A stretch of 46,493 nt of DNA from Sulfitobacter sp. (GCA_017854855.1 JAFMGZ010000032.1:1-46493), one strand, 5' to 3'; numbered from the stretch's first letter, positions 34,713 through 44,106 are shown. Translations and numbers: made by a program. Notes: a model not told the origin generated them from the letters alone.

Positions 34713-36548
34713 ATGAATGCGCAGGGTGCGCAGGTGGCAGGGACCTTTGACATCCGTCCCCGCGGCCTGTCTGACCTGCCCTGGACCTTTTGGTTCCAGA
34801 TCGCGGTTGGCATGATCTCTTATCTGATCGGCATCTGGGTGCTAAGCCTGCGTCCAGATGATTGGGGTGCCAGGATGTTTTCGCTGACCGCCTTTTTCCT
34901 TGTTTTCTCAACCCATTCAGCGGCCATTTACTCTACCCGGCAGGTTGCCTTGGACGGCGCTTTGTTTGCGACCCTATCCAATATCAACGCCTTTGGTGCC
35001 ATTACCTTTGGCATTGCCTTGGTGGGACTTTTCTCGCAATACCCTCGGTCCTTGTTCCGCCCGATCTGGCTTTTGATCCCGACGGTCATCTTCGGGGCAG
35101 GCATTGTCGGAAATACCTTTCACATCGGCCCGGACAATTCGATCGGTATTACAACATTGTCGGAATTGCTGGTCGCTCTGCTTCTGGGGGCCGTCCAATG
35201 GTATCTGAGCCGCAGAGAACCGCTGAACCGTGCAGGTCTGCGGTGGTTCATCCTTGTCTCTCTGCTGGGCTGTTCCTTGTTCATATTCTTGAGCATGGCA
35301 CCTACCACCCTGGGCCTGACCGAAACGGCATTGGTTTCCCAAGGCATCGCCTTTTCGTTCTTTAACATCATGCATGTGGGACTGGCCCTTGGCGTGATGC
35401 GCTACAAGGTGTTCAACCTTGACCGCTGGTCCTATTACATCTGGCTCTGGCTCAGCGGGATGGTGATGATCATTCTGCTCGACATCCTGCTGATCCGGTT
35501 TTTGCAATGGCAGCCTTGGTTCTCGCTTGGCGCGGCCTTGCTGATTTCAGGTTTTTTGTATTTCCCTTTGCGGCAAATGCTGTTGCGGTTCTTGCTGCAC
35601 AGCCGCAGCGCGACGCTGAAAGGCCGGATGCCAGAAATCGTTGGGGCGGCCCTGTCACAGACCCATGCAGAAAGCGAAAAGCGTTGGGATGCATTGCTGA
35701 GCAACGTCTTTGCCCCTCTCGCGCCACCAGAAGAAGCAGACAGGCCAGTGACAACGCCCATGATCGACGAAAACGGTCTTGCCTTGCTGCTTCCGGGGCT
35801 GGACGGCATCGCGCCGCGACGGTTGCGCTATGCCTTGAATGGCCGGCGTTTGTTTTCCCCCGATGATACAGAGGTCGCGTCGAATATGGTTCAAACCTAC
35901 ATGCTGGCCGCAGAAAGCCGCCGCGCCTATGAACGCGGTGTGAATCTGGAGCGTGACAGGATCAGCCGGGATGTTCATGACAACATCGGGGCGCAACTGC
36001 TCAGCGCTCTGCATTCCCGCGAGGTCTCTCGCAAAGATGACCTGCTGCGCGACAGCCTCAGTGATCTGCGTTCGATTATCAATGATGGCTTTCAATCAGA
36101 CTTTGGCCTGCTGCCCCTGCTGGCGGACTTGCGGCAGGAAACGGCACAACGGCTTGAGGCAAAAGGCATTGCGTTAAACTGGATTGACCCTGTCAATGAT
36201 GCCGCCGCCGAAGGGGCGATTATTTCCTTTGCATTAGTGAATGGGCTACGCTCCATGCTTCGCGAAGTTGTTTCAAACGTGTTGCGCCATTCACAAGCCC
36301 GCACCCTTTGGGTCACAATTACCCAGACAGATATGGTTTTGACGCTTGATATTCAGGACGATGGCAAAGGGATCGACCCAGAACAGCAAAACCAAGACGG
36401 CAATGGCCTGGCCAATATTCACGAGCGGGCCGATGCCCTTTTGGGGGAATGCACCATAAGCGCGCGCGCCGATGGTCAGTCAGGCACATGGATTGAGATA
36501 ATATTGCCCCTGCACGCACAAACACCTCGGGACGGACAAAACCAATGA
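34713..36548 (+). CDS. NarL-type sensor histidine kinase, main part
   Basis: 611 residues from ATG 34713, but the true protein probably begins at 34427, one frame over. About eight to nine membrane helices lie at 25-290. Dimerisation and phosphoacceptor region (HisKA_3-like) at about 412-435 with RDRISRDVHDNIGAQLLSAL, where His is the phosphoacceptor. HATPase_c follows: N-box SMLREVVSNVLRHSQA near 510, G1 DIQDDGKGID near 545, G2 GNGLANIHERADALLG near 561. It phosphorylates the regulator encoded directly downstream, whose start overlaps its stop (ATGA). The signal is unknown. Kinases of this layout in proteobacteria are often tied to alcohol or PQQ-linked pathways, but none are visible here. 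Confidence 0.85.
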   Translation: MNAQGAQVAGTFDIRPRGLSDLPWTFWFQIAVGMISYLIGIWVLSLRPDDWGARMFSLTAFFLVFSTHSAAIYSTRQVALDGALFATLSNINAFGAITFGIALVGLFSQYPRSLFRPIWLLIPTVIFGAGIVGNTFHIGPDNSIGITTLSELLVALLLGAVQWYLSRREPLNRAGLRWFILVSLLGCSLFIFLSMAPTTLGLTETALVSQGIAFSFFNIMHVGLALGVMRYKVFNLDRWSYYIWLWLSGMVMIILLDILLIRFLQWQPWFSLGAALLISGFLYFPLRQMLLRFLLHSRSATLKGRMPEIVGAALSQTHAESEKRWDALLSNVFAPLAPPEEADRPVTTPMIDENGLALLLPGLDGIAPRRLRYALNGRRLFSPDDTEVASNMVQTYMLAAESRRAYERGVNLERDRISRDVHDNIGAQLLSALHSREVSRKDDLLRDSLSDLRSIINDGFQSDFGLLPLLADLRQETAQRLEAKGIALNWIDPVNDAAAEGAIISFALVNGLRSMLREVVSNVLRHSQARTLWVTITQTDMVLTLDIQDDGKGIDPEQQNQDGNGLANIHERADALLGECTISARADGQSGTWIEIILPLHAQTPRDGQNQ

Positions 36549-37204
36549 TCCAGAGCATTCTCATTCTTGAAGATGTGCGTCAATCTCGGGAATGGTTGGC
36601 TGGTATTGTCCAGAATATCTTTCCCTCATCTGAAATCGTCAAAGAAGGCACATTGCGCGGCGCACAGAATGCCTGTGGACGACAGCATTTTGATTTGGCC
36701 TTGGTTGATCTAAGTCTGCCTGATGGCGACGGAACTATCCTGCTGCGCCGTTTGACCCAAGAGCAACCTGATTGCATGAATGTTGTGACCACCGTGATGG
36801 CCGCCGATAGTGCGATTGTCTCTGCGCTTGCGGCGGGCGCGCAGGGCTACCTGCTCAAAAGCGACCCCGAAGAGATACTGGAGCATCAACTGCGGCTCTT
36901 GTTGACCGGCATCCCCCCGCTGAGCCCCCAAATCGCGCGGCGGATCATGCAGCATTTCCAGCTAACCGGCCCGCATTTTGAACCGAAAACTAAACTGACC
37001 AAACGCGAAATAGAAGTTCTGCGCCTGATCGCCCGGGGTCTGCGGGTGACTGAAGTGGCTGAGGCCTTTGGCCTTGCTGACAGTACGGTGATCACCCATA
37101 TCAAATCAGTCTACCGCAAACTTGAAATTTCAACCCGTGCAGAGGCGGCAATACATGCAAGCAAACTGGGGTTGCTGAATGATCCAACCACGGATCAGGA
37201 ATAA
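36545..37204 (+). CDS. NarL/LuxR family response regulator
   Basis: 219 residues starting MIQSILILEDVRQSREW. Receiver domain about 1-120, with phosphoacceptor Asp55 in LALVDLSLPDGDG, acidic Glu9/Asp10 and Lys at LLKSDPEE near 107. A LuxR-type helix-turn-helix occupies about 150-210 (LTKREIEVLRLIARGL, then VITHIKSVYRKLEIS). Its start overlaps the kinase stop by four bases, so the two form one unit. It should bind DNA after phosphorylation; the C-rich/G-rich repeats at 34377 and 37231 are candidate targets. Confidence 0.92.
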   Translation: MIQSILILEDVRQSREWLAGIVQNIFPSSEIVKEGTLRGAQNACGRQHFDLALVDLSLPDGDGTILLRRLTQEQPDCMNVVTTVMAADSAIVSALAAGAQGYLLKSDPEEILEHQLRLLLTGIPPLSPQIARRIMQHFQLTGPHFEPKTKLTKREIEVLRLIARGLRVTEVAEAFGLADSTVITHIKSVYRKLEISTRAEAAIHASKLGLLNDPTTDQE

Positions 37205-37230
37205 GGTTTACCAGATTATTCCCAAATTCC

Positions 37231-37260
37231 CCCCCAAATAGGGGAGTGACCGCTATTACC
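37231..37260 (+). promoter_or_regulatory. Candidate response-regulator site 2, upstream of DUF4214 gene
   Basis: CCCCC-AAATA-GGGG followed by AGTGACCGCTATTACC, the counterpart of the sequence at 34377-34406. It lies 27 bases after the regulator gene and 175 bases before the DUF4214 gene. It suggests that the two-component system also controls that gene. Confidence 0.4.
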
Positions 37261-37434
37261 AGATCACCATTAATTGCCCAGAGCGAGGGAGATTAATGGC
37301 GCATATTTTTAAGCGAAAAACACCACATCCTTTCAGAATATCTGAATTGTGATCTTCTGGGGCTTTGGCGTTTTCTGATGGTCTGCCTCTCGCCAAATAT
37401 TTGACAGCAACACCCTGATAAGGAGAAACCACTT

Positions 37435-38313
37435 ATGGCCGAGTTGACCGTTGGCGACGTCCGCCCCCTACTTACCCTTGCGGCGAACAATCCACTTTTG
37501 GATGATTCCGCGAGTATCGCATCACAGCTGCGTGGCATTCTGACCGGCTTTGGCGTGCCAATCACCCCAGAGCTGGAAGCGACATTGACCCTGATCGAAG
37601 CCAACCCTGTCCTGATTTCAGCCGGAACAGGAGAATTCCGCAGCGCCATTGCAAACCTGCCTGATTCCACTTTGCTGTCCGAAGTTTCCGGCCTGGGCGG
37701 AAGTGGCGGCGGAGATGGCAGCACAGGCGGTGACACAACCGGCGGCACGCCGGAGATCACCAAAGACGCCAACGGCAACGATGTGCAGACATTCACCCTG
37801 CCGTTCAGCGGCACCACAATCGCGATAAACGGCGATAATGTCTCTGTGACCCTGCCCGGCGCACAGCCGCAAGTCTTGGTCGGCCTTGAACGTCTTGAAT
37901 TCACAGACGGAACGCTCTTCTTGGACGTCAAAGAAGGTGCCGGCCTGGTCAAGGCGGCATATGATGCGCTGCTTGGCACTGACAAACCAGACGCCGCCGG
38001 CTTTGACTTTTGGGTCGATCTTTACAAGGCGGGCACAATCGACACTTTCAAGCTGACAAATGCTTTCACCCAGACAGAGGCATTCACCCAGCAATACGGT
38101 GCAGTTCTCAACGATTCCGAGGCACTTGTATCCAGCCTGTATCAAAATCTGTTGAAACGTCAGGTGGATGCGGACGGTCTGGCCTTTTGGAAAGCCTACC
38201 TCGATAGCAATGGTATCGCCGAAACAGTTGACGACGCTTTGGCCTATATGATGCAATCTGAAGAGTTTGCCGCGCTTGTCGGCACCAGCTTTTCTGACGG
38301 AATTTTCGTCTAA
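37435..38313 (+). CDS. DUF4214 protein, probably type I secreted
   Basis: 292 residues starting MAELTVGDVRPLLTLAA behind AAGGAGA. No N-terminal signal peptide. Residues 1-80 are helical; a Gly-rich linker (GLGGSGGGDGSTGGDTTGG) at about 86-104; a short beta part with LERLEFTDGTLFLDVKEG near 151; then DUF4214 at about 170-285, with repeats of the LYQNLLKRQVDADGLAFW kind. The C terminus DGIFV has an acidic residue followed by hydrophobic ones, as in type I secreted proteins. DUF4214 is common in large secreted RTX and S-layer-related proteins. Secretion by a type I exporter is inference; no exporter genes are near. Confidence 0.82.
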   Translation: MAELTVGDVRPLLTLAANNPLLDDSASIASQLRGILTGFGVPITPELEATLTLIEANPVLISAGTGEFRSAIANLPDSTLLSEVSGLGGSGGGDGSTGGDTTGGTPEITKDANGNDVQTFTLPFSGTTIAINGDNVSVTLPGAQPQVLVGLERLEFTDGTLFLDVKEGAGLVKAAYDALLGTDKPDAAGFDFWVDLYKAGTIDTFKLTNAFTQTEAFTQQYGAVLNDSEALVSSLYQNLLKRQVDADGLAFWKAYLDSNGIAETVDDALAYMMQSEEFAALVGTSFSDGIFV

Positions 38314-38336
38314 ACCGTTATTTTGAAAAACTATTA

Positions 38337-38366
38337 CGTGTTTGGGCTGTCACAGGTCCAAACACG
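38337..38366. other. Hairpin between the DUF4214 gene and tRNA-Lys
   Basis: A perfect 9-bp inverted repeat CGTGTTTGG / CCAAACACG with a 12-base loop, 24 bases after the DUF4214 stop. It may end that transcript, but only ACTTT follows, so it is not a classical terminator. Confidence 0.4.
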
Positions 38367-38436
38367 ACTTTCTGCCTTGATGATGCGGCTGCTTTTCCTT
38401 GCCACATCTCCGACGTACCGAACATTGAGGTGTCAG

Positions 38437-38512
38437 TGGTGAGCCGTGCAGGATTCGAACCTGCGACCCACTGATTAAAAGTCAGTTGCTCTACCAACTG
38501 AGCTAACGGCCC
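38437..38512 (-). tRNA. tRNA-Lys (anticodon UUU)
   Basis: 76-nt cloverleaf on the minus strand with 3' CCA encoded. The acceptor arm GGGCCGT pairs with ACGGCTC; D-arm GCTCAGTTGGTAGAGC; anticodon arm CTGACTTTTAATCAG gives anticodon TTT; T-arm GCAGGTTCGAATCCTGC. All typical of tRNA-Lys. Confidence 0.97.
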
Positions 38513-38608
38513 ACTAGGCGCGTATCTAGAAAGGACAGCCGAGGGGGTCAAGCCCATAAAGCACGAATTCTCAGGGACATGCTGGATAAGTTGCCGTTCG
38601 GGGTTTAT

Positions 38609-39451
38609 ATGCCCCGAATGAGCAGCGATTTCGCAGATGGATTGCCCTTCATGAAGATGCATGGGCTGGGAAACGACTTTGTCGTGCTGGATGCCCGTGT
38701 GCACAATAGAAATATCACCGCTGCCATGGCCAAGGGAATCGGTCACCGGCATTTCGGCGTCGGTTTCGATCAGCTTGCCGTCATCTCGAATGGGGCGGGT
38801 GATGCCCATCTGACCTTTTACAATTCAGACGGTTCAACATCGGCGGCATGTGGCAATGCGACCCGCTGTATCGCACGGTTCTTGATGGATGAAAGCGGCA
38901 AGACGGCGCTGCATCTGACCACCGACCGGGGCGATCTGGCGGCACGTGACATGGGCAACGGGCAGACGGCCGTCAACATGGGCCAACCACAGCTGGATTG
39001 GCATGAAATCCCGCTGGCCCAGCAGATGGACACCCTAAGCCTGCCGATTGAGGGCAACCCAACGGCCACAGGCATGGGCAACCCGCATTGCACTTTTTTC
39101 GTCGATGACCTGCAGGCGATTGATCTGGCCACCTTCGGCAGCAAGATCGAGCATCATCCGCTCTATCCTGAACGGACAAACGTACAGATCGCGCAGGTTA
39201 TCGGCCCTGATCACATCCGCATGCGGGTCTGGGAACGCGGCGTGGGTGTCACGCTGGCTTCTGGGTCTTCGTCATGTGCCACGGCCGTCGCAGCGGCGCG
39301 GCGCGGCCTGACGGGGCGCAAGGTCCAGATTGATCTGGATGGTGGCACGCTGCAGGTGGATTGGCGCAGCGATGGCGTCTGGATGATCGGGCCCACGGCC
39401 CATGTCTTTGACGGCGTCTTTACCGCTGCATTTCTGGACAGCCTGACATGA
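38609..39451 (+). CDS. dapF: Diaminopimelate epimerase
   Basis: 280 residues from ATG 38609 (MPRMSSDFADGLPF), picked for a GGGG sequence five bases before it; ATG 38618 and 38579 are alternatives. Family motifs: FMKMHGLGNDFVVLDARV at the front, the first active-site Cys in SAACGNATRCIAR, the second in ASGSSSCATAVAAA, and MGNPHCTFFVDD between. It interconverts LL- and meso-diaminopimelate in lysine and peptidoglycan synthesis in the cytoplasm. The mtaB start overlaps its stop by four bases (ATGA), a common rhodobacterial pair. Confidence 0.95.
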   Translation: MPRMSSDFADGLPFMKMHGLGNDFVVLDARVHNRNITAAMAKGIGHRHFGVGFDQLAVISNGAGDAHLTFYNSDGSTSAACGNATRCIARFLMDESGKTALHLTTDRGDLAARDMGNGQTAVNMGQPQLDWHEIPLAQQMDTLSLPIEGNPTATGMGNPHCTFFVDDLQAIDLATFGSKIEHHPLYPERTNVQIAQVIGPDHIRMRVWERGVGVTLASGSSSCATAVAAARRGLTGRKVQIDLDGGTLQVDWRSDGVWMIGPTAHVFDGVFTAAFLDSLT

Positions 39452-40701
39452 CCGCCCCGGTTTTCTCCAACCACGGATGTCGCCTGAATGCCTATGAGGT
39501 TGAGGCGATGAAGGATCTCGCCGGGCAGGCCGGGATCCAGAACGCCATCGTCGTCAACACCTGCGCCGTCACCGCAGAGGCCGTGCGCAAGGCCCGTCAG
39601 GATATCCGCAAACTGCGCAAGGCCAATCCCGACGCACGCCTGATCGTCACCGGCTGCGCCGCCCAGACAGAACCAGATACTTTTGCCAATATGGCCGAAG
39701 TCGATGTCGTAATCGGCAACACAGAAAAGATGCAGCCAGAAACATGGCAGGGTCTGGCCGCTGATTTCATCGGCGAAACCGAAGCGGTTCAGGTTGATGA
39801 CATCATGTCCGTGACACAGACCGCCGGTCACCTGATCGACGGCTTTGGGACCCGCAGCCGCGCCTATGTGCAGGTCCAGAATGGCTGTGACCACCGCTGC
39901 ACCTTTTGCATCATCCCCTTCGGGCGCGGCAATTCCCGCTCTGTTCCGGCAGGGGTGGTGGTCGATCAGATCAAGCGGCTGGTGCACAAGGGCTTTCACG
40001 AGGTGGTCCTTACCGGCGTTGACCTGACTTCATGGGGCGCTGACCTGCCTGCCACGCCCCGGCTGGGCGATCTGGTCATGCGCATTCTGCGGCTGATCCC
40101 TGATCTACCCCGGCTTCGGATCAGTTCGATCGACAGCATAGAGGTGGATGAGAACCTGATGCAGGCGATTGCCACAGAACCCCGCCTGATGCCCCATCTG
40201 CATCTGTCGCTACAACATGGCGACGATATGATCCTGAAACGGATGAAACGCCGTCACCTGCGCGACGATGCCATCCGGTTTTGCCAAGAAGCGCGCCAGT
40301 TGCGCCCTGATATGACCTTTGGCGCTGACATCATCGCAGGCTTCCCGACAGAGACCGACGCCATGTTCGACAACGCCCTTGCGCTGGTCACAGAATGTGA
40401 TCTGACCTGGCTGCATGTCTTTCCCTATTCGGCCCGGCCCGGCACGCCAGCGGCCCGTATGCCCGCCGTAGATGGCCGGCTGATCAAGGAACGTGCCGCA
40501 CGGCTGCGGGCCGCAGGTGACGCGCAGGTGGCCCTGCATCTGGCAGCCCAGATCGGCCAAGAGCATCGGATTTTGATGGAAAGCCCCACCATGGGGCGGA
40601 CCGAACAATTCACCGAAACCCTGTTCGACCGTCCCCAGACCGAAGGCCAGATCGTGACCGCAAGGATCACGGCGAGCAGGGGCAACCAGTTGATCGCCTG
40701 A
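39448..40701 (+). CDS. mtaB: tRNA methylthiotransferase MtaB
   Basis: 417 residues starting MTAPVFSNHGCRLNAYE. The N-terminal methylthiotransferase domain has the cluster cysteines Cys11, Cys39 and Cys70; the radical SAM cluster is Cys147, Cys151 and Cys154 in GCDHRCTFCIIPFGRG; a short TRAM-like tail follows. MtaB adds the methylthio group to t6A at position 37 of tRNAs for ANN codons. The GCRLN beginning and the length separate it from MiaB and RimO. Start overlaps dapF. Confidence 0.93.
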   Translation: MTAPVFSNHGCRLNAYEVEAMKDLAGQAGIQNAIVVNTCAVTAEAVRKARQDIRKLRKANPDARLIVTGCAAQTEPDTFANMAEVDVVIGNTEKMQPETWQGLAADFIGETEAVQVDDIMSVTQTAGHLIDGFGTRSRAYVQVQNGCDHRCTFCIIPFGRGNSRSVPAGVVVDQIKRLVHKGFHEVVLTGVDLTSWGADLPATPRLGDLVMRILRLIPDLPRLRISSIDSIEVDENLMQAIATEPRLMPHLHLSLQHGDDMILKRMKRRHLRDDAIRFCQEARQLRPDMTFGADIIAGFPTETDAMFDNALALVTECDLTWLHVFPYSARPGTPAARMPAVDGRLIKERAARLRAAGDAQVALHLAAQIGQEHRILMESPTMGRTEQFTETLFDRPQTEGQIVTARITASRGNQLIA

Positions 40702-40750
40702 ATTGCCGCTATGTGATTTCACCGCTCTGCGCTAGGCTTCTGACTTTACA

Positions 40751-40849
40751 GCGTTTCTCGGAATACCTGATCGACCAAATTTCACTTAACGCATTGAAAT
40801 CTTTTATTTCAGACGGCGTCAGGTGCTTTGCAGGTCAATCCGAAAATGC
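40751..40849. repeat. Dispersed 99-bp element with terminal inverted repeats, copy 2
   Basis: It begins GCGTTTCTCGGAATACCTGA and ends with the near-inverse GGTCAATCCGAAAATGC. Core CTTAACGCATTGAAA at 40785-40799 differs by one base from that of copy 1 (30104-30118) and sits at the same offset of 34. It reaches to within 20 bases of the next gene's start, just before the ribosome site. Confidence 0.6.
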
Positions 40850-40867
40850 CCTAGCGGAGGAAAAGAT

Positions 40868-41227
40868 ATGAGCGATGTTATTGAATGGGTGCTGGAAATG
40901 CGCGTGAACGAGGGGCAGGCCGACATGGTTCAGCCGCTCTTGGATGAAATGGTGGCCGCCACGCAGGCGGATGAACCGGGGGCGCTGCATTACGAATATT
41001 ACATGTCCAAAGACCGCGGTACCTGCACGGTGCTGGAACGCTATGCGGATAATGCCGCGATCATGACCCATCTGGGTAACTTTGGCGCAAAATTTGCCGA
41101 ACGCTTTCTGGCGGCCTTTTCACCACAGAGCTTTGTGCTCTATGGCCCTGCGAACCAGGAGGTGGTGACAGCCCTTGCAGGCTTTGGGGCCACCCAACAT
41201 GACCGCGTTGCAGGCTTTCACCGCTGA
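40868..41227 (+). CDS. Antibiotic biosynthesis monooxygenase-fold protein
   Basis: 119 residues from ATG 40868 (MSDVIEWVLEMRVNEGQ), preceded by GGAGG. The ABM dimeric ferredoxin-like fold is indicated by DMVQPLLDEMVAATQADEPG, ALHYEYYMSKDRGTCTVLE and RYADNAAIMTHLGNF. Many such proteins are small quinone-forming or heme-related monooxygenases; the true activity cannot be judged from sequence. It is alone and is preceded directly by the repeat at 40751. Confidence 0.82.
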   Translation: MSDVIEWVLEMRVNEGQADMVQPLLDEMVAATQADEPGALHYEYYMSKDRGTCTVLERYADNAAIMTHLGNFGAKFAERFLAAFSPQSFVLYGPANQEVVTALAGFGATQHDRVAGFHR

Positions 41228-41333
41228 GGTGGTTCTGAGAGCAGCGGTCAGATCATCTACCCCCGGTACGCGTTGAGGGGAGCAGGTGGTTCCCAAAACC
41301 CTCTGGAAACGGCACATCCAGCTGCCTCAATAT

Positions 41334-41364
41334 AAAAAACCCCCGCAGAAAACTGCGGGGGTTT
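41334..41364 (-). terminator. Terminator of petABC
   Basis: A 12-bp stem (AAACCCCCGCAG / CTGCGGGGGTTT) with an AAAA loop; on the minus strand it ends in six T, 24 bases after the petC stop. It may also stop transcription from the plus-strand gene ending at 41227. Confidence 0.92.
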
Positions 41365-41387
41365 ATTCATGTCATATAGCTGAAAGA

Positions 41388-42191
41388 TCAGGCTTCGTCT
41401 TTGCGCTTGATCGGTGCCCAGATCCGCTTGTTGGTCAGATACAGCAGCACCGCCAGAAGCGTCAGAAAGATCACGCCGGCAAAACCAGCCTGCTTGCGCG
41501 CCATCATCTTGGGCTCTGCGGTCCACATCAGGAATGCGGAAACGTCAGCGGCCAGGTTGTGCAGGTCGGTATCATGTCCGTCTGCGAATTCCACGTCATC
41601 CCCATAAAGCGGCGGGGCCATCGCGATCCAGCCACCGGGGAAAGCGGTGTTTTCATAAAACACGACGCCTGCCTGTTCTTTTTCCTCACCGGTATAGCCG
41701 GTCAGCAAAGAGGCCATATACTCGGGTCCGCCCATACCTTTGAGGAACTGGTTGATCCCCAGACCGTAGGGGCCATGAAAACCGGCACGTTTCTTTGTCA
41801 TCAATGACAGGTCAGGTGCGTTCTCAAGCGCTGATTCCGGGAAATGGTCCGTTGGCACGGCCTCGCGGAAATCGTCCAGCTCCGGGTCAAACACCTCAAA
41901 GTTTTTGGCGTATTGGATCACTTGATCTTCGGGCAGGCCGGGGCCGCCTTCGTCACCCAGGGTACGAATGGGCACGAATTTCAGACCGTGACAGGCGGAA
42001 CAGATCTCAGTGTAGATCTGCAGCCCGCGCTGAAGCTGGTTTACGTCATAAGAGCCGAATGGACCCTCAAAGGAAAAATCGAAATCCTCGATATGGGTGT
42101 CATAGGCCCCGGCAGCCAAAGCACCGGAGGTGCTGAGGCCAAGGACCACGAGGGCCGATGCGGTGAGTTTCTTGATGATATTCATGTTCAT
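41388..42191 (-). CDS. petC: Cytochrome c1
   Basis: 267 residues starting [16 protein letters not shown] with a cleavable signal peptide ending GALAAG. Heme-binding CSACH is at residues 64-68; the axial Met lies in [11 protein letters not shown]; a C-terminal membrane anchor at about 240-258 ([14 protein letters not shown]) precedes [13 protein letters not shown]. It passes electrons from the Rieske protein to soluble or membrane cytochromes c in the periplasm. Its ATG overlaps the petB TAA by one base (TAATG). Third gene of petABC. Confidence 0.96.
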   Translation of the reverse strand: MNMNIIKKLTASALVVLGLSTSGALAAGAYDTHIEDFDFSFEGPFGSYDVNQLQRGLQIYTEICSACHGLKFVPIRTLGDEGGPGLPEDQVIQYAKNFEVFDPELDDFREAVPTDHFPESALENAPDLSLMTKKRAGFHGPYGLGINQFLKGMGGPEYMASLLTGYTGEEKEQAGVVFYENTAFPGGWIAMAPPLYGDDVEFADGHDTDLHNLAADVSAFLMWTAEPKMMARKQAGFAGVIFLTLLAVLLYLTNKRIWAPIKRKDEA

Positions 42192-43534
42192 TACTCCGCC
42201 GGCTTGACGCTTGGGGTCGCGCCACCAGTCTTGGGTGGATAATGCGAGTCAAAGTCTTCTTCGATGGTCGCAGGCTGTGCCAATGGTTTCTCGATCACGC
42301 CAAGCAGCGGCAGGATCACCAGGAAGTAGGCAAACCAATAGGCCGAAGCGATCAGTGACAAGGTCGCATAGGGCTCTTCTGCGGGCATCGCACCCAGCCA
42401 CATCAGGGCAAAGAAGTCGATGACCAGAACCCAGAACCACCACTTGAACATCGGACGATAGCGGCCAGAGCGCACGCTGGACGTATCCAGCCATGGCACA
42501 GCAGCCATCACCGCGATCGCACCGAACATCGCCAGAACACCAAAGAACTTGGCGTCGATGATGCCACCAGTCAACGTCTCGGCGATGATCACCACCCAAA
42601 CGTCAGAGGTAAAGGCACGCAGGATCGCATAGAAGGGCAAGAAGTACCATTCAGGCACGATATGTGCAGGTGTCGCCAGCGGGTTCGCCTCGATGTAGTT
42701 ATCGGGGTGACCCAGGTAGTTCGGCATAAAGCCTACGACCGCAAAGAACACAGCCAGAATAACCGCCAGCGCGAACAGGTCTTTGATCACAAAGTAGGGC
42801 CAGAACGGAAGCGTGTCCTTTTCGGCTTCTTCCTTGGAACCGCGACGCACATCAACACCTGTTGGGTTGTTGTTGCCCGTGGTGTGGAAGGCCCAGATGT
42901 GCAGGATCACAAGACCAGCAATCAGGAATGGCAGCAGATAGTGCAGGCTGAAGAAACGGGTCAGCGTGGCGTTGTCCACCGCAGGTCCGCCCAGCAGGAA
43001 TGTCTGCAGCGTGTCACCCACAAACGGGACCGCACCAAACAGGCCGGTGATCACAGTCGCACCCCAAAAGGACATCTGGCCCCATGGCAGAACGTAACCC
43101 ATGAATGCCGTTGCCATCATCAGCAGGTAAATCAGCATGCCGATGATCCATGTCACCTCGCGTGGTGCCTTGTAGGATCCGTAGTAGAGGCCGCGGAAGA
43201 TATGCGCATAGACCGCGATAAAGAACAGCGATGCGCCGTTCTGGTGCATGTAGCGCAGCATATGGCCGCCGTTCACGTTGCGCATGATATGCTCAACCGA
43301 TGCAAAGGCCAGATCGGTGTCAGGCGTGTAATGCATCACCAGAACAATGCCGGTGATGATCTGCAGCGCCAGACAGAACGTCAGAACGATGCCCCAGATC
43401 CACATCCAGTTCAGGTTCTTTGGTGTGGGGATCATCAGTGTGTCATACATCAGGCCAACGACGGGCAGGCGGCTGTGCAGCCACTTTTCACCGTCTGTTT
43501 TTGGCTCGTAATGGTCGTGAGGAATTCCAGACAT
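42191..43534 (-). CDS. petB: Cytochrome b of the bc1 complex
   Basis: 447 residues starting [18 protein letters not shown]. About eight membrane helices. Heme-ligand histidines lie in [18 protein letters not shown] near 95-111 and in [20 protein letters not shown] near 199-218. The quinol-site PEWY motif is in [15 protein letters not shown]. Quinol oxidation and reduction in the inner membrane pump protons to the periplasm. Longer C terminus than mitochondrial cytochrome b, as in other Rhodobacteraceae. Middle gene of petABC, 11 bases after petA. Confidence 0.97.
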   Translation of the reverse strand: MSGIPHDHYEPKTDGEKWLHSRLPVVGLMYDTLMIPTPKNLNWMWIWGIVLTFCLALQIITGIVLVMHYTPDTDLAFASVEHIMRNVNGGHMLRYMHQNGASLFFIAVYAHIFRGLYYGSYKAPREVTWIIGMLIYLLMMATAFMGYVLPWGQMSFWGATVITGLFGAVPFVGDTLQTFLLGGPAVDNATLTRFFSLHYLLPFLIAGLVILHIWAFHTTGNNNPTGVDVRRGSKEEAEKDTLPFWPYFVIKDLFALAVILAVFFAVVGFMPNYLGHPDNYIEANPLATPAHIVPEWYFLPFYAILRAFTSDVWVVIIAETLTGGIIDAKFFGVLAMFGAIAVMAAVPWLDTSSVRSGRYRPMFKWWFWVLVIDFFALMWLGAMPAEEPYATLSLIASAYWFAYFLVILPLLGVIEKPLAQPATIEEDFDSHYPPKTGGATPSVKPAE

Positions 43535-43545
43535 CTTTCTCTCCC

Positions 43546-44106
43546 TTAACCGAGTTTGATCGTGGTTTCATCCACGAATTCAGCGACAGGCACTGGCAGG
43601 TTGCGTGGGGCGGGCCCACGACGGATACGGCCAGCCGTGTCGTAATGCGAACCGTGGCAAGGGCAGAACCAGCCGCCAAAGTCACCTGCGTCGCCCAAAG
43701 GCACACAACCAAGGTGCGTACAGACGCCCATCATGATCAGCCATTCGCCGGCTTCGTCCAACGTGCGGTTGGCATCCGTTGCAGGAGAACCATCAGCGAT
43801 ATTCGCGTTCTCGGCCATTGGGTCAGGCAGTTCCGACAGCTCAACGTTGCGCGCGGCTTCGATTTCCTCATCCGTGCGGCGGCGGATGAAAACAGGCTTA
43901 CCCAACCATTTAACGGTCAGCTGCGACCCTTGCTCAAGGCTACCCACATCCACACGGATAGAGGATAGGGCCAGAACGTCAGCCGATGGGTTCATCTGAT
44001 TTACAAGCGGCCATACCGCAGCACCGACAGTCACTGCGCCGGTACCGGCCGTTGCATAATACAGGAAATCCCTACGGGTGCCTGCGTGATCTTCTGCGTT
44101 GGACAC
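43546..44106 (-). CDS. petA: Rieske iron-sulfur subunit of the bc1 complex
   Basis: 186 residues with a GTG start at 44106, seven bases after GGAG; the frame extends to 44163 without a ribosome site. A twin-arginine signal anchor [12 protein letters not shown] lies at 10-21. The 2Fe-2S cluster ligands are Cys129 and His131 in CTHLGC and Cys148 and His151 in CPCHGSH, with Cys134 and Cys150 forming the disulfide. Takes electrons from ubiquinol and passes them to cytochrome c1. First gene of petABC. Confidence 0.95.
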   Translation of the reverse strand: MSNAEDHAGTRRDFLYYATAGTGAVTVGAAVWPLVNQMNPSADVLALSSIRVDVGSLEQGSQLTVKWLGKPVFIRRRTDEEIEAARNVELSELPDPMAENANIADGSPATDANRTLDEAGEWLIMMGVCTHLGCVPLGDAGDFGGWFCPCHGSHYDTAGRIRRGPAPRNLPVPVAEFVDETTIKLG

